Assembly (NCBI GenBank): GCA_017626625.1
Contig: JAGAIK010000691.1
Coordinates: 1-7,462, forward strand
Reading direction: 5' to 3'
Source: Roseburia sp.
GTDB lineage: Bacteria; Bacillota; Clostridia; Lachnospirales; Lachnospiraceae
Length of the DNA stretch: 7,462 nt
In this document: positions 5,036 through 7,462 of the stretch, piece after piece
Numbering within the stretch: position 1 is the stretch's first letter
How the letters are laid out: every line of letters begins with the position of its first letter
Translations under genes and position numbers: made by a program
The notes under the pieces: model-generated
What the model saw: the letters and a program-made list of their open reading frames with translations, nothing else
Told to the model about the DNA's origin: nothing
Database searches by the model: none

Positions 5036-6187
5036 ATGCAGCAGAAAACAAAAACGATTATGGATTATGAGACAGTGCGCTTAGACGAGGAAAAGGGTGC
5101 GGTTGTCATTATAGACCAGACGAAGCTGCCGGGAAAGATTGAACTGATTTCCCTGAAAACAGCCCGGGAACTTTGGGACGCCATCTACCTGTTAAAGGTC
5201 AGAGGCGCCCCTGCCATCGGCGTGGCAGCCGCTTTCGGTATTTATGTCCTGAGCATACAGATAGATACGGAAGATTACGAAACCTTTTACCGGGAATTTG
5301 TGAAGCAGAAGGAGTATTTAGACTCTGCCCGCCCCACCGCAGTCAATTTAAGCTGGGCATTAAACCGTATGCTCCGGGTAGTGGAAAGAGAGCGCAAGAA
5401 GCCTGTTTCCGCTATTAAGGAAAAGCTGAGGCAGGAAGCGGTGGCGATTCAGGAGGAAGATATCTTAGTCTGCAAAAAAATCGGAGAGTACGGCTTAGAG
5501 TTGGTAAAGCCGGGGGACGGCATTCTGACTCACTGCAATGCAGGTCAGCTTGCCACCAGCAAATACGGCACCGCCACAGCCCCCATTTATTTAGGACAGG
5601 AGCGGGGGTATGGTTTCCATGTTTTTGCGGATGAGACAAGACCGCTGTTACAGGGGGCAAGACTGACAGCCTTTGAGTTGCAGTCCTCCGGCGTGGACGT
5701 CACGCTGATATGCGACAATATGTCTGCCACCGTTATGAAAAACGGCTGGGTCAATGCCGTTTTTGTGGGCTGTGACAGGGTGGCAGCCAACGGAGATACC
5801 GCCAACAAAATCGGGACTTCCGTGGTGGCTGCCGTAGCAAAATATTATGGAGTTCCGGTGTATATCTGTGCACCCACTTCTACCATCGACCTGAATACTG
5901 CCACCGGAGCAGAAATCAACATCGAACAGCGTCCGGCGGAGGAAGTGACGGAGATGTGGTACAAGGAGCGGATGGCGCCTGAGGGAGTGAAGGTCTTTAA
6001 CCCGGCATTTGATGTGACAGACCATGAACTGATAGCGGGCATTGTCACGGAATACGGTGTGGCGCGGGCGCCTTACGTTGAGAGCCTGAAGGAGATTTTC
6101 AGGAAGAAGGAAAACGAGTGCGCAGGAAATTATGATAAAAAAGAAGTAAGCGAGAATGGAGGGCAAAATTATGCCAGAAAACAGTAG
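5036..6187 (+). CDS. mtnA: S-methyl-5-thioribose-1-phosphate isomerase (MtnA family)
   Basis: MtnA isomerises 5-methylthioribose-1-phosphate to 5-methylthioribulose-1-phosphate, part of recycling the methylthioadenosine left by S-adenosylmethionine-dependent reactions. It belongs to the eIF2B-like fold. Seen (numbering from ATG 5036): RGAPAIG (56-62), [13 protein letters not shown] (97-109), the catalytic Cys167 in [23 protein letters not shown] (199-215), the catalytic Asp247 in [17 protein letters not shown] (245-261), and VFNPAFDVT (320-328). Both catalytic residues are present. I chose ATG 5036 because family proteins have roughly ten residues before the TVRLDE-like segment; ATG 5021 or ATG 5060 are possible. 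The product is 383 residues. The final roughly 25, after SLKEIFRKK, are a hydrophilic tail beyond the usual family end, and the last codons overlap mrp. No other methionine-salvage gene is in view. The related isomerase of 5-deoxyribose salvage (DrdI-like) is an alternative. Confidence 0.9.
   Translation: MQQKTKTIMDYETVRLDEEKGAVVIIDQTKLPGKIELISLKTARELWDAIYLLKVRGAPAIGVAAAFGIYVLSIQIDTEDYETFYREFVKQKEYLDSARPTAVNLSWALNRMLRVVERERKKPVSAIKEKLRQEAVAIQEEDILVCKKIGEYGLELVKPGDGILTHCNAGQLATSKYGTATAPIYLGQERGYGFHVFADETRPLLQGARLTAFELQSSGVDVTLICDNMSATVMKNGWVNAVFVGCDRVAANGDTANKIGTSVVAAVAKYYGVPVYICAPTSTIDLNTATGAEINIEQRPAEEVTEMWYKERMAPEGVKVFNPAFDVTDHELIAGIVTEYGVARAPYVESLKEIFRKKENECAGNYDKKEVSENGGQNYARKQ
6158..6163 (+). 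promoter_or_regulatory. Ribosome binding site fixing the mrp start at 6171
   Basis: GGAGGG lies seven bases before ATG 6171. The in-frame ATG at 6156 overlaps this site and has no comparable one of its own, so 6171 is the better start. The site itself lies inside the mtnA coding region. Confidence 0.8.
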
Positions 6188-7022
6188 CTGCAGCGGCGCA
6201 TCAAGCTGCTCAAGAGAAAGTTGTGAGGGGTGTCCGAGCAAGGCAGGAGGCGGCAGCGGAATCGCCAAAGAGCCTATGAATGCGGCATCTAATATTAAAA
6301 AAGTGATTGGGGTAGTCAGCGGAAAGGGCGGCGTTGGAAAATCCTTCGTGACGGCTTCCTTAGCGACGGCTATGAATAAAGCGGGATATAAGGTAGGCAT
6401 TATGGATGCGGATATCACAGGTCCGTCTATCCCGAAAATGTTCGGCGTTCACGGACAGGTTTACGGAAGTGAGCAGGGCATGGTGCCTATGGAGGCGGAA
6501 AACGGTACAAAGATTATGTCTATCAACCTGTTGTTAGACAATGAGGAAGACCCGGTCATCTGGAGAGGTCCGGTAATTGCCGGAGTGGTGAAACAGTTCT
6601 GGAATGAGACGGTGTGGGGAGACGTGGATTATCTCTTCGTTGACATGCCTCCGGGAACCGGAGATGTGCCGTTGACGGTATTCCAGTCCCTTCCGGTGGA
6701 CGGAGTTGTGATTGTCACCTCCCCCCAGGAACTGGTACAGATGATTGTAAAGAAAGCCTACAACATGGCGGAAATGATGCACGTTCCGGTATTGGGCGTG
6801 GTGGAAAACTTCAGCTACTTAAAATGCCCGGATTGCGGCAAAGAAATCAAGCTCTTTGGGGAGAGCCAGATTGAGAAGGTGGCGGAGGAGTTAAAGCTTC
6901 CGGTATTTGGGAAAATGCCCCTTGACCCAGCGTTTGCAGAAAAGGCAGACGAGGGAAAATTCCATGAAACGGAGAACCCCTATTTAGATACCGCAGTGCG
7001 GGCGCTGACCGCATTAATCTGA
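6171..7022 (+). CDS. mrp: Mrp/NBP35-type iron-sulfur carrier ATPase
   Basis: This 283-residue cytoplasmic P-loop ATPase of the Mrp/ApbC/NBP35 group binds a [4Fe-4S] cluster at a dimer interface and delivers clusters to target proteins. Seen (numbering from ATG 6171): the deviant Walker A GKGGVGKS (51-58) with its signature Lys52, [13 protein letters not shown] (78-90), [16 protein letters not shown] (119-134), the switch/Walker B region [10 protein letters not shown] (156-165), and the cluster-binding CxxC, Cys219 and Cys222, in KCPDCG. An N-terminal extension of about 40 residues carries four more Cys (7, 13, 18, 21), recalling the N-terminal cluster of NBP35 but with different spacing. The start overlaps the last 17 bases of mtnA in another frame, so its translation is probably coupled to mtnA. 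A strong terminator follows 26 bases after the stop. In a fermenter rich in iron-sulfur enzymes a cluster carrier is expected; its specific clients cannot be told. Confidence 0.94.
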   Translation: MPENSSCSGASSCSRESCEGCPSKAGGGSGIAKEPMNAASNIKKVIGVVSGKGGVGKSFVTASLATAMNKAGYKVGIMDADITGPSIPKMFGVHGQVYGSEQGMVPMEAENGTKIMSINLLLDNEEDPVIWRGPVIAGVVKQFWNETVWGDVDYLFVDMPPGTGDVPLTVFQSLPVDGVVIVTSPQELVQMIVKKAYNMAEMMHVPVLGVVENFSYLKCPDCGKEIKLFGESQIEKVAEELKLPVFGKMPLDPAFAEKADEGKFHETENPYLDTAVRALTALI

Positions 7023-7048
7023 AAACTTACCACTTACCTGTAAAAACA

Positions 7049-7092
7049 AACCTCTTGGTGTAAAGCTATTTACATCGGGAGGTTCTTTTTTT
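7049..7092 (+). terminator. Strong intrinsic terminator after mrp
   Basis: Bases 7049-7064 (AACCTCTTGGTGTAAA) pair over all 16 positions with 7069-7084, three of them G-T wobbles, around the loop GCTA (7065-7068). A seven-base T-tract at 7086-7092 follows after one C. This is a textbook rho-independent terminator for the small-membrane-protein/mtnA/mrp unit. The 5' flank GTAAAAACAAA gives a T-rich run on the opposite strand, so it might also act in reverse, although no - strand gene is visible to its right. Confidence 0.93.
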
Positions 7093-7097
7093 ATACT
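7069..7097 (+). promoter_or_regulatory. Promoter of the LytTR gene, overlapping the mrp terminator
   Basis: TTTACA (7069-7074, five of six to the -35 consensus) is followed after 17 bases by TATACT (7092-7097, five of six to the -10). The -35 is the loop-proximal part of the terminator's 3' arm, the T-tract fills the end of the spacer, and the -10 begins on the last T. Predicted initiation is near 7104, giving a leader of about 26 bases before the LytTR start codon. Confidence 0.7.
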
Positions 7098-7129
7098 AAG
7101 ACCATGTCAGAAAACAAAGGGGTTTACAC

Positions 7130-7462
7130 ATGAAAATTAAAATTGAAATTGAGGAAGCCTTAGCGGAGGAGGAAGTCATTATCCGCTGCCGTGGGCTGAC
7201 GGAAGAGGTGGCGGCCATACAGAAGGCAGTCAGCGAGGTCAGCAGTGCGGCGCAGAGATTTGTTTTTTATAAAGGAAATACAGAATATTACCTGACGTTA
7301 GACGAAATCCTGTTTTTTGAGACGGACGATAGCGGTATCAGCGCCCACACGAAAACGGAGGCGTACCGGACGAAGTATAAACTGTATGAACTCGAGGATA
7401 TTCTTCCCGGATTTTTTATGAGGGTATCAAAATCCACTATTTTACATACCAACCATATTTAC
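7130..7462 (+). CDS. LytTR-family DNA-binding regulator, 3' end outside window
   Basis: The frame is open from ATG 7130 to the window edge (111 codons seen). It has AAAGGGG (7116-7122) seven bases before the start. The N-terminal 40 or so residues are acidic and helical in character (MKIKIEIEEALAEEE...) and are not a response-regulator receiver domain. From about residue 43 the sequence is a LytTR DNA-binding domain: FVFYKGNTEYYLTLDEILFF (44-63), an SGISAHTKTEAYRTKYKLYE core (68-87), then LEDILPGFFMRVSKSTIL (88-105). The layout matches small stand-alone LytTR regulators of about 145-150 residues, which in Firmicutes are often followed by a DUF3021 membrane protein and control their own operon. 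About 35-40 residues are probably missing. Its target is unknown. It has its own promoter, so it is a separate unit from mrp. Confidence 0.9.
   Translation, partial: MKIKIEIEEALAEEEVIIRCRGLTEEVAAIQKAVSEVSSAAQRFVFYKGNTEYYLTLDEILFFETDDSGISAHTKTEAYRTKYKLYELEDILPGFFMRVSKSTILHTNHIY

Noticed and set aside
5648..6418. Open frame of 256 codons on the - strand across the mtnA-mrp junction
   Set aside because: It is antisense to two well-supported genes that overlap each other. Its hydrophobic and low-complexity stretches mirror the + strand codons, and no convincing start context was seen.

Overview
This window looks like a chromosomal segment of a butyrate-forming anaerobic Firmicute, most likely a gut Clostridium relative of the Lachnospiraceae type. 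The evidence is the gene order thiolase - hbd - bcd - etfB - etfA, the AGGAGG-type ribosome binding sites, the protein sequences and the moderate GC content. The family-level assignment is inference; no rRNA or other species marker is present. All genes lie on the + strand.

Bases 1-4543 hold most of the central butyryl-CoA operon: the last 71 codons of an acetyl-CoA acetyltransferase (thiolase), 3-hydroxybutyryl-CoA dehydrogenase (hbd), butyryl-CoA dehydrogenase (bcd) and both subunits of the electron-transfer flavoprotein (etfB, etfA). It ends in a long GNRA-capped intrinsic terminator. Together these enzymes join two acetyl-CoA, reduce acetoacetyl-CoA, and reduce crotonyl-CoA to butyryl-CoA with NADH, probably with flavin-based bifurcation to ferredoxin. 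Crotonase (crt), needed between Hbd and Bcd, is not in the window, nor is the enzyme that releases butyrate. The operon is interrupted by two structured gaps. One is a 35-nt hairpin between the thiolase gene and hbd. The other is a 119-nt cloverleaf-like inverted-repeat element between bcd and etfB, whose right edge also carries a good promoter match (TTGAGT-17-TATAAT) pointing into etfBA.

Bases 4544-7092 form a second transcription unit. A well-matched extended -10 promoter at about 4582-4610 reads into a small two-helix membrane protein (DUF4190-like), then mtnA (S-methyl-5-thioribose-1-phosphate isomerase family), then a Mrp/NBP35-type iron-sulfur carrier ATPase. The mrp gene starts inside the last codons of mtnA. 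The unit ends in a very strong intrinsic terminator.

From 7069 to the window end, a promoter is built into that terminator: its -35 lies in the 3' arm of the hairpin, the T-tract lies in the spacer, and the -10 follows directly. It drives a stand-alone LytTR-family DNA-binding regulator whose 3' end lies beyond the window.

No rRNA, tRNA, CRISPR array, transposase gene or riboswitch of a class I recognise is visible, and no gene-free stretch exceeds about 200 bases. The most unusual objects are the bcd-etfB cloverleaf element and the terminator/promoter hybrid.
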